Assembly: GCF_946151055.1 (NCBI RefSeq)
Contig: NZ_CAMGYZ010000004.1
Location: forward strand, 62,001-126,000
Source of the DNA: Bacillus sp. Marseille-Q3570
GTDB lineage: Bacteria; Bacillota; Bacilli; Bacillales; Fictibacillaceae
Direction: 5' to 3'
Length of the DNA stretch: 64,000 nt
In this document: positions 35,876 through 44,747 of the stretch, in pieces
Numbering within the stretch: position 1 is the stretch's first letter
Layout: every line of letters starts with the position of its first letter
Notes under the pieces: model-generated
The model's input: only the letters and a program-made list of their open reading frames with translations
Told to the model about the DNA's origin: nothing
Database searches by the model: none
Translations under genes and position numbers: made by a program

Positions 35876-36796
35876 CTATTTGATCTTCATTTTTGGATCG
35901 AGTACATCTCTCAACCAATCTCCTAAAAAGATGATGCCTAAAACGGTTATCGTGATTGCGATCCCTGGGAATGTAGCGACCCACCAGCTTGTAGCAAGAT
36001 ACTCTCTTCCATCACTGAGCATCAAGCCCCAGGAAACGTCTGGAGGCTGGATACCCAACCCTAAGAAGCTTAACGAGGACTCCAAAATGATCGTGGTAGC
36101 GACATTCAAAGTTGCAATGACGATAAAGGATGAAACGATGTTCGGAAGGATGTATTGCCAAATGATTCGGACATCCTTCGCTCCTACTGCTCTTGCCGAC
36201 CGGACATAATCCCTTTCTTTCACACTAAGCGTTTCACCACGCACCATCCGGGCATATACCACCCAGGTCGTCCCTCCAAGCGCGAAAATCATCGTCATCA
36301 AGCTCGGTCCGATTACCGCTAAAACGATCAGCATGAACAAAATGTTAGGAATAGCTAAAAAGGAATCGACCGTTCTCATGATCACCGTATCAATCCACTT
36401 TCCATAAAATCCGGCAAGCAGTCCTAACAACAATCCAATCGCTCCGGCTAAAACAACCGCACTGATCCCGACTAAAAGGGAAACACGTGAACCAACGATG
36501 ATTCGGCTTAAGATATCTCTGCCGAGGTTATCGGTCCCGAGAAGGTAATCTGGATTTCCTCCCTCTACCCAGGCAGGAGGCAGAAGGCGATTTACTATAT
36601 CGGTCTCTGCTGGATTATAGGGTGCGATCACATCAGCGAAGACAGCCATTCCGACCATCGCTAAAACGATGACCAAACCTAATGTTCCCGTCTTGCTTCT
36701 TAACAAGAGTTTTATCCATTTCAATCTGCCACTGGCTTTTCGGGCTTTAGGCGTTTCCAGTGTGACGTCTTTTTTCGTTTCTGTTTCGGTGTACAT
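35876..36796 (-). CDS. Peptide ABC transporter permease, DppC/OppC type
   Basis: A 306-residue membrane protein. It has the N-terminal family stretch LVIVLAMVGMAVFADVIAPYNP near 37-58, LLGTDNLGRDILSRIIVGSRVSL near 84, and the EAA-like loop YVRSARAVGAKDVRIIWQYILPN near 195. About six helices. It follows the DppB-type permease by 17 bases and forms the heterodimeric channel with it. The first 25 residues are hydrophilic and basic, typical for the family. Confidence 0.93.
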   Translation of the reverse strand: MYTETETKKDVTLETPKARKASGRLKWIKLLLRSKTGTLGLVIVLAMVGMAVFADVIAPYNPAETDIVNRLLPPAWVEGGNPDYLLGTDNLGRDILSRIIVGSRVSLLVGISAVVLAGAIGLLLGLLAGFYGKWIDTVIMRTVDSFLAIPNILFMLIVLAVIGPSLMTMIFALGGTTWVVYARMVRGETLSVKERDYVRSARAVGAKDVRIIWQYILPNIVSSFIVIATLNVATTIILESSLSFLGLGIQPPDVSWGLMLSDGREYLATSWWVATFPGIAITITVLGIIFLGDWLRDVLDPKMKIK

Positions 36797-36813
36797 TAAA
36801 CTAAAGCCCCCTT

Positions 36814-37734
36814 TTAATCGTACTTAATCCTTGGATCAAGGTAGCGGTATGTCAAATCAGCCAGCAAATTGCTTCCGATGACCAGGATCGCAATCACGAA
36901 AGTAGCTGCCTGGACGACGGCCATATCGCGGAGATTGACAGCCTGGATGAGCAATTGTCCCATTCCCGGCCACGAAAAGACTGTTTCTGTGATCAAGGTC
37001 CCCCCGATCAATGTGGCTGTCTGAAGCGCCATGATCGTCACCACAGGGATCAGCGCGTTCCGCAAGGCATGCTTATTGACAACGATCGCCTCAATCAACC
37101 CTTTGCTTCTAGCAGTCCGGATATACTCCTGGCTAAGGATCTCCAACATGCTGGAACGGATCAGCCGCGTCATTTCTGCAGCAATCGCTGTACCTAAAGT
37201 GATAGCAGGCAATATCAAGTGATAGATCGAGCCTGTACCTGAAACAGGCAATACATTGAACTGTACCGCAAACAAGAGGATCAGCATGATACCAAGCCAA
37301 AAGTTCGGCATCGCCTTCCCTAAGACCGCTCCCCCAGTGATGAACAGATCAATGAATGAGTTACGCTTGATTGCTGATAAAACCCCGAGTGGGATTGAAA
37401 TGATGATTGCAATGATCATCGAGAAAAAGGCCAACTCCAGGCTGGCTGGCAACCTTTCCAATACGATTTGCAATGCAGGCTGGTTGTAGCGGAACGATTC
37501 ACCGAAATCACCGGTGACCACATCCCCGAGATAAGTAAAATATTGTACGTATAGCGGGTCATTCAACCCCAATGATTGTCTGAGTTCCGCTTTATCCTGT
37601 TCTGTCGCCGTTTCCGGTAACATGAGTGATACAGGATCACCGGTTACGCGGACGAGCAGGAAAACGATTAAACTGATGATGAACAAAACCGGTATGATCC
37701 GGAGGATGTTTCTCAACAGAAACTTCATTTCCAT
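36814..37734 (-). CDS. Peptide ABC transporter permease, DppB/OppB type
   Basis: A 306-residue membrane protein with about six helices. The first covers residues ~9-29; the outside loop has GLNDPLYVQYFTYLGDVVTGDFGES. The cytoplasmic coupling loop reads YIRTARSKGLIEAIVVNKHALRNALIP near 200. RBS GGGAGG. It is separated from the binding-protein gene by a hairpin that may reduce permease expression relative to the binding protein. Confidence 0.93.
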   Translation of the reverse strand: MEMKFLLRNILRIIPVLFIISLIVFLLVRVTGDPVSLMLPETATEQDKAELRQSLGLNDPLYVQYFTYLGDVVTGDFGESFRYNQPALQIVLERLPASLELAFFSMIIAIIISIPLGVLSAIKRNSFIDLFITGGAVLGKAMPNFWLGIMLILLFAVQFNVLPVSGTGSIYHLILPAITLGTAIAAEMTRLIRSSMLEILSQEYIRTARSKGLIEAIVVNKHALRNALIPVVTIMALQTATLIGGTLITETVFSWPGMGQLLIQAVNLRDMAVVQAATFVIAILVIGSNLLADLTYRYLDPRIKYD

Positions 37735-37754
37735 CCCTCCTACATTATGTGCAA

Positions 37755-37783
37755 GGGTTGACCCACTCTTGATGAGTCAACCC
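37755..37783 (-). terminator. Intercistronic hairpin between peptide-binding protein and permease genes
   Basis: GGGTTGAC (37755-37762) pairs with GTCAACCC (37776-37783) around a 13-base loop, 10 bases after the binding-protein stop. There is no T-run, so it is more likely an mRNA-stabilising hairpin or partial terminator than a full stop. Confidence 0.5.
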
Positions 37784-37792
37784 CTGCCATGC

Positions 37793-39346
37793 TTATTTCA
37801 ACGTGATTTCATCTGCAATGATCATCTCATCCAATCGAGGTTCGAATTTCAACCCTTCATTATACCCGTATACCGAATCAAGTTGATACAGGTAGATTTG
37901 CGGACGATCTTCAGCAATGATTTCTTGTGCTTTCTTATATTGTTCAGCACGCTCTTTCGGATCCATATTGCTCATCGCATCCTGAAGCAGCTTCTCAACT
38001 TCAGGGTTGTCATAATCGGTTTCACCCACTGCTTGTTCCTTGCTGAGTCTTTCTAAAGCCAGCGCTGCATCAAACATGGAATTTCCATAACCGATCAGGA
38101 ACATATCCCCGAATTTCTTAGAGGAATATTTTTCTGCAAACGAGCTCCATTCCAAGAAATTAAGCTTTACATCGATACCGACTTCCTTCAACATCGCCTG
38201 CATCAATTCTGCAGATTCCTTATCCTTCAAGTAACGTCCATTCGGTGCACTTAATTCAAGCTCAAGGCCGTCTTCATATCCAGCCTCTTTTAAAAGTTCC
38301 TTCGCTTTCTCTGGGTCATACAGTGTTTTTTGGTAGAGGTCTTCGTTCGCCCCTGTGTTTCCTGGTGTCACTCGGGTCCGTGTAACTGTCCCTGCACCTT
38401 CCATGAGGCTGTCTAAAATCGCTTGTTTATCGATAGCAAGATCAATCGCTTCCCGAACTTTCGGATCCGATGTCGGATGACCTTCCGTATGTCTCAAAAC
38501 TAGCATCATCACACGCTGTGTCGGACTTTTCGCGATGTCTGTCCCTTCGTTATCTTTAATCCGGTTCCAATCACTAGGAGGTACGTTAGCAGCGATATCA
38601 ACTCCGCCAGTCAACAACTCGGAAACCCTTGTAGAGTCTTCAGGGATTGATCTGAACACGAGCTCTTCCCATTTCGGCTCTTCTCCGAAATAATCAGGAT
38701 TCGCTTCTAAGACGACACGGTCATCCTTTTTCCACTCGACGAATTTATAAGGACCTGTTCCTACTGGTTCTTTTAAAAATGTGTCCCATCCCTCTTCTTC
38801 GATGTATTGTGACGGAAGAATCCCTGAACCAAGACGGGAAACACGGTTCAATAATGCGGGTTCAGGTTCATGGGTGATGATTTCGAACTCATGATCATTG
38901 ATGACTTTCACTTCTTTGATCTGTTTGTAGTTTCCATATTCGAGTAACTTATTGTCCTTCGCGACACGCTCGAGCGTGAATTTTACATCTTCTGCCGTCA
39001 AATCCTCACCATTATGGAATTTGATGCCTTCCTTCAATTTGAATTTCCAGGTTGTATCGTCAACATTTTCCCAGCTTTCGGCAAGGTCTGATTCAAATTC
39101 TCCATCACCTAGATTTTTCACCAGATAATTGAACATGTTGATGTGGATCGCTTCGGTGGAGGTGGTGTTATGATCATGGATGTCAAACGTCACCATATCT
39201 GTTCCATTAGCAATGACAAGTTTTTTATCCTGTTTTTGTTCGGTGGCTCCGTCACCTTCATCTGAGTTCGATTTATCATTGAAAGCACAAGCGGTCAAAC
39301 TCAATGCCAGAATTGCAGTTAACAATGTGAATGCAAGTTTCTTCAC
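37793..39346 (-). CDS. Peptide-binding lipoprotein of an ABC importer (DppA/OppA family)
   Basis: A 517-residue solute-binding protein, family 5. Lipoprotein signal: MKKLAFTLLTAILALSL, lipobox TAC with Cys20. Family signatures: NYLVKNLGDGEFESDLAESWE, FKLKEGIKFHNGEDLTAEDVKFTLERV near 108-134, and REAIDLAIDKQAIL near 310. The GTG start at 39346 overlaps the M20 gene's stop as GTGA, with GGGGGAG upstream. Direct coupling to an M20 peptidase gene suggests imported peptides or N-acyl peptides are cleaved by the co-expressed hydrolases. Confidence 0.92.
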   Translation of the reverse strand: MKKLAFTLLTAILALSLTACAFNDKSNSDEGDGATEQKQDKKLVIANGTDMVTFDIHDHNTTSTEAIHINMFNYLVKNLGDGEFESDLAESWENVDDTTWKFKLKEGIKFHNGEDLTAEDVKFTLERVAKDNKLLEYGNYKQIKEVKVINDHEFEIITHEPEPALLNRVSRLGSGILPSQYIEEEGWDTFLKEPVGTGPYKFVEWKKDDRVVLEANPDYFGEEPKWEELVFRSIPEDSTRVSELLTGGVDIAANVPPSDWNRIKDNEGTDIAKSPTQRVMMLVLRHTEGHPTSDPKVREAIDLAIDKQAILDSLMEGAGTVTRTRVTPGNTGANEDLYQKTLYDPEKAKELLKEAGYEDGLELELSAPNGRYLKDKESAELMQAMLKEVGIDVKLNFLEWSSFAEKYSSKKFGDMFLIGYGNSMFDAALALERLSKEQAVGETDYDNPEVEKLLQDAMSNMDPKERAEQYKKAQEIIAEDRPQIYLYQLDSVYGYNEGLKFEPRLDEMIIADEITLK

Positions 39347-40551
39347 TTCTTCTCCCCCTCATTGTGATTTTTCAAATAATTGAGTGCTAATTGAGATAGC
39401 ATCGCGGATCCATAAGGCAAGGCCTTTTCATCAATGTCAAACTTCGGATGGTGTCCTGGATACCGTTCCATCTGGTCGTTTCCAACCCCTAAGCGGAAAA
39501 ACACAGCTGGAATCTGTTCCGTATAAAAGGCGAAATCTTCTCCACCCATCCCAGGCTTCACTCTTTCATAATGTCCATCTCCAAGTACTTCATCTGCAGT
39601 GGTCGCTGCTAGCTCTGTCAATTCACTGTCATTTAAAATGGACGGGAATTTGAATTCGAATTGGAATTCGTACGTCGCACCGAATCCGTTCGTAATCCCT
39701 TGAATCACTTTTTCCATCATGTCTGGAACTTTCAGACGCAACTCTGGATTCAAAGTCCTTACTGTTCCGGTCATTTCTACATTTGGTGTGATGACATTGC
39801 TTGCTGAACCACCATGTATCGAACCGATTGTAATGACGATCGGATCCGTCGGGTCCACCTGTCTGCTTGAAATATGCTGTAAAGCTGAAATGACTTCAGC
39901 TGTGACAGCGACAGAATCGACGGTTTGATGGGGGTGAGCAGCATGGCCCCCTTTTCCAATTACGTTCAATGTGAAGAAATCTGCAGCCCCGCACCCTACC
40001 CTTTCACTTGAGAGCGTGATGTTTCCAGTTGTGATGCTGGTGTTGACATGAAGGCCACCAATTGCATCCACCTTCGGATCATCAAGAGCCCCATAGTCGA
40101 TCATCGCTTGTGCCCCGCCCCTGCCTTCTTCTGCCGGCTGGAAGATGAATTTGATATTCCCTTTTTCCAATCCCCTTTTACTGAGGATTGTCGCGGCACC
40201 CATCAGCATCGTCGTATGGGCATCATGACCACAGGCATGGCTTAAACCCTGATGCTTGGAATGGTACGGCACTGTCTTTTCGTCCAAAATCGGCAAGGCA
40301 TCCATATCAGCACGCAGCGCAAAAGTCGGACCTTCCTCCATTCCTCTAAGTAAAGCGACGACACCCGTTTTGGCAATGTTCCGTTTCACCTCGAGACCAA
40401 GGCTTTCCAGGTAATCAGCAACGATGGCAGATGTCCGTTCTTCTTCAAAACCAAGCTCCGGATGTTCATGGAAATCCCTTCTCCATGTTGACAACTGTTG
40501 TTGTAATTCCTGTGCTTCTTTTAAAATTGTCGGGCGTATACTCGTTTCCAA
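39343..40551 (-). CDS. M20-family amidohydrolase/aminoacylase
   Basis: A 402-residue M20D enzyme. Motifs: LRADMDALPILDE near 79, SHACGHDAHTTMLMGAATIL near 104, FQPAEEGRGGAQAMIDYG near 138, GLHVNTSITTGNI near 164, GKGGHAAHPHQTVDSVA near 196, GGEDFAFY near 344. TTG 40551 is the start, after GGGGAGG. It is 46% or so alike by eye in its motifs to the protein at 30691-31884, but that figure is only an impression. It lies between a second M20 gene and the peptide-binding protein, with overlap, so it is part of the importer operon. Confidence 0.9.
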   Translation of the reverse strand: METSIRPTILKEAQELQQQLSTWRRDFHEHPELGFEEERTSAIVADYLESLGLEVKRNIAKTGVVALLRGMEEGPTFALRADMDALPILDEKTVPYHSKHQGLSHACGHDAHTTMLMGAATILSKRGLEKGNIKFIFQPAEEGRGGAQAMIDYGALDDPKVDAIGGLHVNTSITTGNITLSSERVGCGAADFFTLNVIGKGGHAAHPHQTVDSVAVTAEVISALQHISSRQVDPTDPIVITIGSIHGGSASNVITPNVEMTGTVRTLNPELRLKVPDMMEKVIQGITNGFGATYEFQFEFKFPSILNDSELTELAATTADEVLGDGHYERVKPGMGGEDFAFYTEQIPAVFFRLGVGNDQMERYPGHHPKFDIDEKALPYGSAMLSQLALNYLKNHNEGEKK

Positions 40552-40563
40552 AAGATCCTCCCC

Positions 40564-41913
40564 TTATTTTCTGGCATAGTCTTCAATCACAGTTGCAATC
40601 AGTTTGATCCCATCTATGTAATCCTCTATATGGATGTTTTCATTCGGTGCATGATTGTTGGATTGGAAATTCCCGACTCCGACTGAAACGGATGGGATAC
40701 CGTGCTTTTGGCAAAGGACATACATCGGTCCTGTACCTGGTGACATCGGCATGACTGTCGGTTCCATCTTCGAGATTTTTTGGGCGGCTGATATGACCGT
40801 TTCTGATAGTGGATCGTTGTAGGGGGTCTTCCCCGGTTTTTCCATTGCCATTTCATGTATCTCAATATCCTCGAATCCATGTTTGTCCAAGTGATTTCTT
40901 AGCGCTTTGAGGATTTCATGTGGATCCTGATCTGGGACGAGACGGAAGTCGAGTTTCACTTTCGCTTCTGATGGAAGGACCGTCTTCGCTCCTTCGCCCG
41001 TATAGCCGGACTCGATTCCGCATATCGTGCAGGTAGGGGCGAAAATCAGCCGCTCTTTCAAATCCTCGCTTTCCAGGTTCAATAAAAATGAAGACAGATC
41101 AAGCTGCTCTAACATTTCTTTCTCGCTGTAGATCAATTCACGGATTGCCACCTTATCTTCCGGAGAAAGGGATTGGACCCGGTCATAAAAGCCGTCGATT
41201 TTGACATGTTCATTTTCATCTTTCAGCGTATTCAATGCCCATATCAGTCGCCAGGCCGGGTTTTCAATGACTGCTGCGTTTGCAGAATGGAGATCCGTGT
41301 TTGCACCTTTACAGACAAGCTCGACATAGGTCATACCTTTTACGCCTAAGCTGACTTGTTGTCTCCCGTCCGCATTCCGGTAACCGAACTCCCAAATGCA
41401 TCCGTCCGCTTGAATGAGGTCAGCATGTTTTTCACTGAACTCATCCAGATTGATGCTTCCGATCTCCTCTTCTCCTTCCACGATGAATTTGATGTTCAGC
41501 GGCAATTCGCCTCTCACCTGCTGGTAGGCATGTACAGCTGCGATGCGTGCCATCAGATTTCCTTTGTTATCTGCAACTCCCCTTGCATACATCGTTCCGT
41601 CATGTATTTCCGCTTCGAATGGAGGGTGTTCCCACAATTCAATCGGGTCTTCCGGCTGAACGTCGTAATGGTTATAAAACGAAAGGGTTTTATCCCTTGT
41701 ACCAGGCACCTTTCCGTAAACGACCGGGAATCCTGAGGTGGAGACGAGTTGCGTTTCTCCGTTTATTTTCTGTGCCAAATCATTTAATACATGCTCCGCG
41801 GCTTCTTCCATTCCTCTGTTCTGGGCAGCGACACTCGGGATCATACAAAGCTCTTGTAACCATTCTATGTACTGGTCTTTGTGATCCTCGATATACTGAT
41901 AGACATCTTTCAT
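40564..41913 (-). CDS. M20-family dipeptidase (carnosinase/CNDP group)
   Basis: A 449-residue metallopeptidase and first gene of the importer operon. Motifs: FYNHYDVQPEDPIELWEHPPFEAEIHDGTMYARGVADNKGNLMAR near 77-120 supply the first metal ligands; EGEEEIGS near 147 has the catalytic Glu; ANTDLHSANAAVIENPAWRLI near 205 marks the dimerisation lid; and a His occurs in NNHAPNENI near the end. ATG 41913 is the start because GGAGGGGGAAGGTGG directly precedes it. A VPGT stretch here resembles the palindromic repeat by chance. A strong promoter lies upstream at 41995-42023. Confidence 0.92.
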   Translation of the reverse strand: MKDVYQYIEDHKDQYIEWLQELCMIPSVAAQNRGMEEAAEHVLNDLAQKINGETQLVSTSGFPVVYGKVPGTRDKTLSFYNHYDVQPEDPIELWEHPPFEAEIHDGTMYARGVADNKGNLMARIAAVHAYQQVRGELPLNIKFIVEGEEEIGSINLDEFSEKHADLIQADGCIWEFGYRNADGRQQVSLGVKGMTYVELVCKGANTDLHSANAAVIENPAWRLIWALNTLKDENEHVKIDGFYDRVQSLSPEDKVAIRELIYSEKEMLEQLDLSSFLLNLESEDLKERLIFAPTCTICGIESGYTGEGAKTVLPSEAKVKLDFRLVPDQDPHEILKALRNHLDKHGFEDIEIHEMAMEKPGKTPYNDPLSETVISAAQKISKMEPTVMPMSPGTGPMYVLCQKHGIPSVSVGVGNFQSNNHAPNENIHIEDYIDGIKLIATVIEDYARK

Positions 41914-41994
41914 CCACCTTCCCCCTCCAAATATTGTTTTTATTTTGATGTTTTTCGGCAATATTCCAAAACTTTTCCTAAATTCTTATACACG

Positions 41995-42023
41995 ACTATA
42001 AAATAGTTAGATTATTTTGTCAA
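41995..42023 (-). promoter_or_regulatory. Sigma-A promoter of the M20/Dpp operon
   Basis: TTGACA and TATAGT on the minus strand with an exact 17-base spacer. The direct repeat AAACTTTTCCTAAAT at 41969-41983 lies just downstream of the predicted start point. Confidence 0.75.
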
Positions 42024-42050
42024 TTGGTATTTGAGTGAATATTTTAAATA

Positions 42051-42079
42051 TTGCGTTTTGTTTTTACATGCTGTATAAC
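42051..42079 (+). promoter_or_regulatory. Candidate promoter of the divergent M20 gene
   Basis: TTGCGT and TATAAC, 17 bases apart. A copy of the AAACCTTTCCTAAAT repeat at 42109-42123 lies about 25 bases after the predicted start point. Confidence 0.45.
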
Positions 42080-42174
42080 TAGAAATACATGTTAACGGCT
42101 ACTTTCTGAAACCTTTCCTAAATGAAGAGACGATCAAAAAATATTTTTATAAATCAAATAAGGTGGTTGATTGC

Positions 42175-43302
42175 ATGACCGAAATTGCTGATTATTTAAA
42201 AGAGCATGAAGAAGAGATTCTAGCTGACATCATTACATTCGTTGATGCAGAATCCCCTTCCGAAGATAAGGAAATGGTAGACCGGTGCGGGAATGTTTTG
42301 AAAAAGATATTTGCTGAACGACTGGGGGTTGTCGAACCTAAACTCTATCCCCAGACTGATCGCGGTGACCATTTCAGTTTTACAGTCGGTAACGGGAGCA
42401 AACGTATATTGATTGCAGGTCACTTTGATACGGTTTGGGATAAAGGCCGGTTACCTAGGCAGATTGTCGATGGTAAGCTATACGGCCCCGGAGTCCTTGA
42501 TATGAAAAGCGGGATCATCCAATCCATTTGGGCATTGAAGGCGCTCTTGCATTTCAAATTGCTGGATGACCTTCAGATCAAATTCCTCTGTACGTCTGAT
42601 GAAGAAATCGGCAGCCAAACCTCTCGGCCTATCATTGAGGAAGAAGCAAAGAACAGTGATATCGTCTTGATTACTGAACCACCTGTTGCAAAGACCGGTG
42701 CTTTGAAAACTGCTAGAAAAGGGGTAGGCATCTATCAAATAAAGGTAAGAGGGAAAAGTTCCCATGCCGGTAACCATCATCGTGCTGGTGCAAGTGCCAT
42801 TCATGAATTAGCCCTCCAGATTGTAAAATTGGAAGAGCTCACAAATTACGATCGTGGTACAACAGTAAATGTTGGTGTGATCAATGGCGGGACAAGGCGG
42901 AATGTCGTACCCGAGGAAGCCGAAGCTTTGATCGACTTTCGTGTGAAAACAGAGGAAGAAGCTGACCGGATTGTTGCCCATCTGGAAAGTTTGACCCCAG
43001 AACTTGATGGGACGACTTTAGAGGTGGAAGGTGAATTAAATAGACCTCCAATGGAGCGCACTTCTGATATAGAGGAATTATTTGAAAAAGCTGAAAAGGC
43101 TGCGGAAGAGGTTGGTTTTACGATTACTGAAGCACAAGTCGGCGGTGGAAGTGACGGGAATTTTACAGCGAGTATTGGAGTTCCCACACTGGACGGTCTT
43201 GGAGGAGTCGGCGAAGGTCCGCATGCTGAAATTGAACATATCGTTATTGAAGATCTTCCGAAGAGATCGGCTATGCTTGCCCACTTGCTTTTGAAGCTTT
43301 AG
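42175..43302 (+). CDS. M20-family glutamate carboxypeptidase-like hydrolase
   Basis: A 375-residue enzyme of the CPG2/ArgE type. Motifs: GHFDTVWDKGRLPRQIVDGKLYGPGVLDMKSGI near 83-115 (His and Asp ligands), CTSDEEIGSQTSRPII near 141 with the catalytic Glu, GKSSHAGNHHRAGASAIHEL near 193, and a C-terminal GEGPHAEIEHI His. ATG 42175 follows AAGGTGG by 8 bases. CPG2 enzymes remove glutamate from folates and other N-acyl glutamates, in keeping with the p-aminobenzoyl-glutamate theme. It is divergent from the M20/Dpp operon and convergent with regulator paralogue 2. Confidence 0.9.
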   Translation: MTEIADYLKEHEEEILADIITFVDAESPSEDKEMVDRCGNVLKKIFAERLGVVEPKLYPQTDRGDHFSFTVGNGSKRILIAGHFDTVWDKGRLPRQIVDGKLYGPGVLDMKSGIIQSIWALKALLHFKLLDDLQIKFLCTSDEEIGSQTSRPIIEEEAKNSDIVLITEPPVAKTGALKTARKGVGIYQIKVRGKSSHAGNHHRAGASAIHELALQIVKLEELTNYDRGTTVNVGVINGGTRRNVVPEEAEALIDFRVKTEEEADRIVAHLESLTPELDGTTLEVEGELNRPPMERTSDIEELFEKAEKAAEEVGFTITEAQVGGGSDGNFTASIGVPTLDGLGGVGEGPHAEIEHIVIEDLPKRSAMLAHLLLKL

Positions 43303-43307
43303 AAAGG

Positions 43308-43350
43308 AGAAGTGTCAGACGCCTTATTATTGGCCCTGACACTTCTTTTT
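43308..43350 (+). terminator. Terminator of the M20 glutamate carboxypeptidase-like gene
   Basis: AGAAGTGTCAG pairs with CTGACACTTCT, with GCC/GGC nested inside, followed by TTTTTATATA. It sits between converging genes; its T-tail overlaps the end of the minus-strand regulator gene. Confidence 0.85.
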
Positions 43351-44686
43351 ATATATTCGTTTTTGCAGGAGTCTTGTTGAATATCAACCGGTACACTTTT
43401 CGGGGTCTCCCCTTCGATCCGTTGAGCTGTACACTTTTACTGGTTGCAAGCTTGAGATTTTCAAGTTCAGCCAGGATCCTGCGGGCATTTCTTTCCGAAC
43501 TAGCTAACCAGACTGCCACTTCCTGGGCAGTAACTTCCTCTTTTTTATAAAAGTTTGCTAAGGATTCGATCTTCGCTAATGCCGTCGGGGAGATATTGGC
43601 TTTTCGCAATTCCTCAGACCACTCGCCATCAACCCATTTCTGGTAATCGTATTGGAGAGCTTTCCTTTCTGACAGATATTCTGTAACCTTTTTTTTCTCA
43701 TCGACAAGAACGACTTTTGAGGAGGTATTTTTACGGGCGTTCCGGAATGCAGTCCGTACATTCTCTTCTGCTTGGAGAGCATTCAGCCCATACCCGATAC
43801 CGATCCGGATATGGTATTTGCTGTGGGAATAGACCGTCTCAATCAGATGGAACAGGTCACTTTTATCTAATTTAAACTCTATTTCCCCACGTGTTGTATA
43901 AATAAAATAAAGACCATCGCCGATTTGAACGAAGGATCCATTTATCCGTTCCGCTAATTCAAGTAACAGCCGCTTCAAGCTCAGCTCTTTATGTTTAAGT
44001 TCATATGAAAAGAGATACTCATCTTCTTCTTCATCAGGAGGAAGAAGTTCCACACCTAATAAAGCAAGCTGGGAACGTTGATACCATGAAGATACGCCAC
44101 GTTCTTTCAGGAGCCTTAGTGTAAAATAGATCGACAAATGTGAAGGATAGATTCGATAACACGGGATCCCTGATTCTTTTAATTGGAGATAAACCGCCCG
44201 GATACATGTGAAAGCAACCTGGGTCTTCCCCTTTTCAAAAAGTGAACGGTGGTACTCGACGATTTCATCCACCGGTCTGAAATCAGGGTAAGAATAGGAA
44301 AATATCTGTAACTTTTGGAGCGAGAAATATTGTTTCGTCGTATGAAGCTCCTCTTCTTGAATCGTATCAAGGCTGATTTTTTGGACTACTTCTTCTAGAT
44401 CCATCAATGCTTCTAACACTTTCCCTAATAAGCTTGCCCCGTAAAGCGGCGGATAGATTCCATCCTTTTCCTGGATCAGCTGTTTGGATAAAGCATATGT
44501 ATACGGAACTTGTCCTGAGAAAAACCATTGATCTATGGAATCTCGGTTTTGATGGATGATCTCATCGACTTGATCGATCGTATTGTACGAAAACGGTAAT
44601 AAAGTTATATCTGCAAACGGTTCAGCAGAATTCAATATATGTTTGACTGAATCTTCAGGTCCAATGACCCCTAAACGTATTTCCAA
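43349..44686 (-). CDS. Regulator with degenerate GGDEF-like domain and C-terminal winged helix (paralogue 2)
   Basis: A 445-residue protein colinear with the one at 26683-27984: same N-terminus (RLGVIGPEDSVKHI), same middle blocks (SLDTIQEEEL, GDGLYFIYTTRGEIEFK, IGIGYGLNALQAEENVRTAFRNA) and same C-terminal winged helix (SSERNARRILAELENLKLATS, GRPRKVYRL). TTG 44686 is favoured by AAAGGTGA 5 bases upstream; GTG 44695 is also open. No named family is recognised. It converges on the M20 carboxypeptidase gene and lies near the M20/Dpp promoters, so regulation of that block is plausible. The degenerate GGDEF-like domain may bind a nucleotide or other ligand rather than make c-di-GMP. Confidence 0.75.
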   Translation of the reverse strand: MEIRLGVIGPEDSVKHILNSAEPFADITLLPFSYNTIDQVDEIIHQNRDSIDQWFFSGQVPYTYALSKQLIQEKDGIYPPLYGASLLGKVLEALMDLEEVVQKISLDTIQEEELHTTKQYFSLQKLQIFSYSYPDFRPVDEIVEYHRSLFEKGKTQVAFTCIRAVYLQLKESGIPCYRIYPSHLSIYFTLRLLKERGVSSWYQRSQLALLGVELLPPDEEEDEYLFSYELKHKELSLKRLLLELAERINGSFVQIGDGLYFIYTTRGEIEFKLDKSDLFHLIETVYSHSKYHIRIGIGYGLNALQAEENVRTAFRNARKNTSSKVVLVDEKKKVTEYLSERKALQYDYQKWVDGEWSEELRKANISPTALAKIESLANFYKKEEVTAQEVAVWLASSERNARRILAELENLKLATSKSVQLNGSKGRPRKVYRLIFNKTPAKTNI

Positions 44687-44747
44687 TAAACTCACCTTTC
44701 CATTCCGAAAATAATTACTTCAAGTATATCAAAACACCAAGAGCTTT

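Noticed and set aside
41699-41714. GTACCAGGCACC within the M20 dipeptidase gene
   Set aside because: It is a single core in an intact, conserved coding stretch (KVPGTRDK), with no neighbouring units, so chance rather than an inserted repeat.
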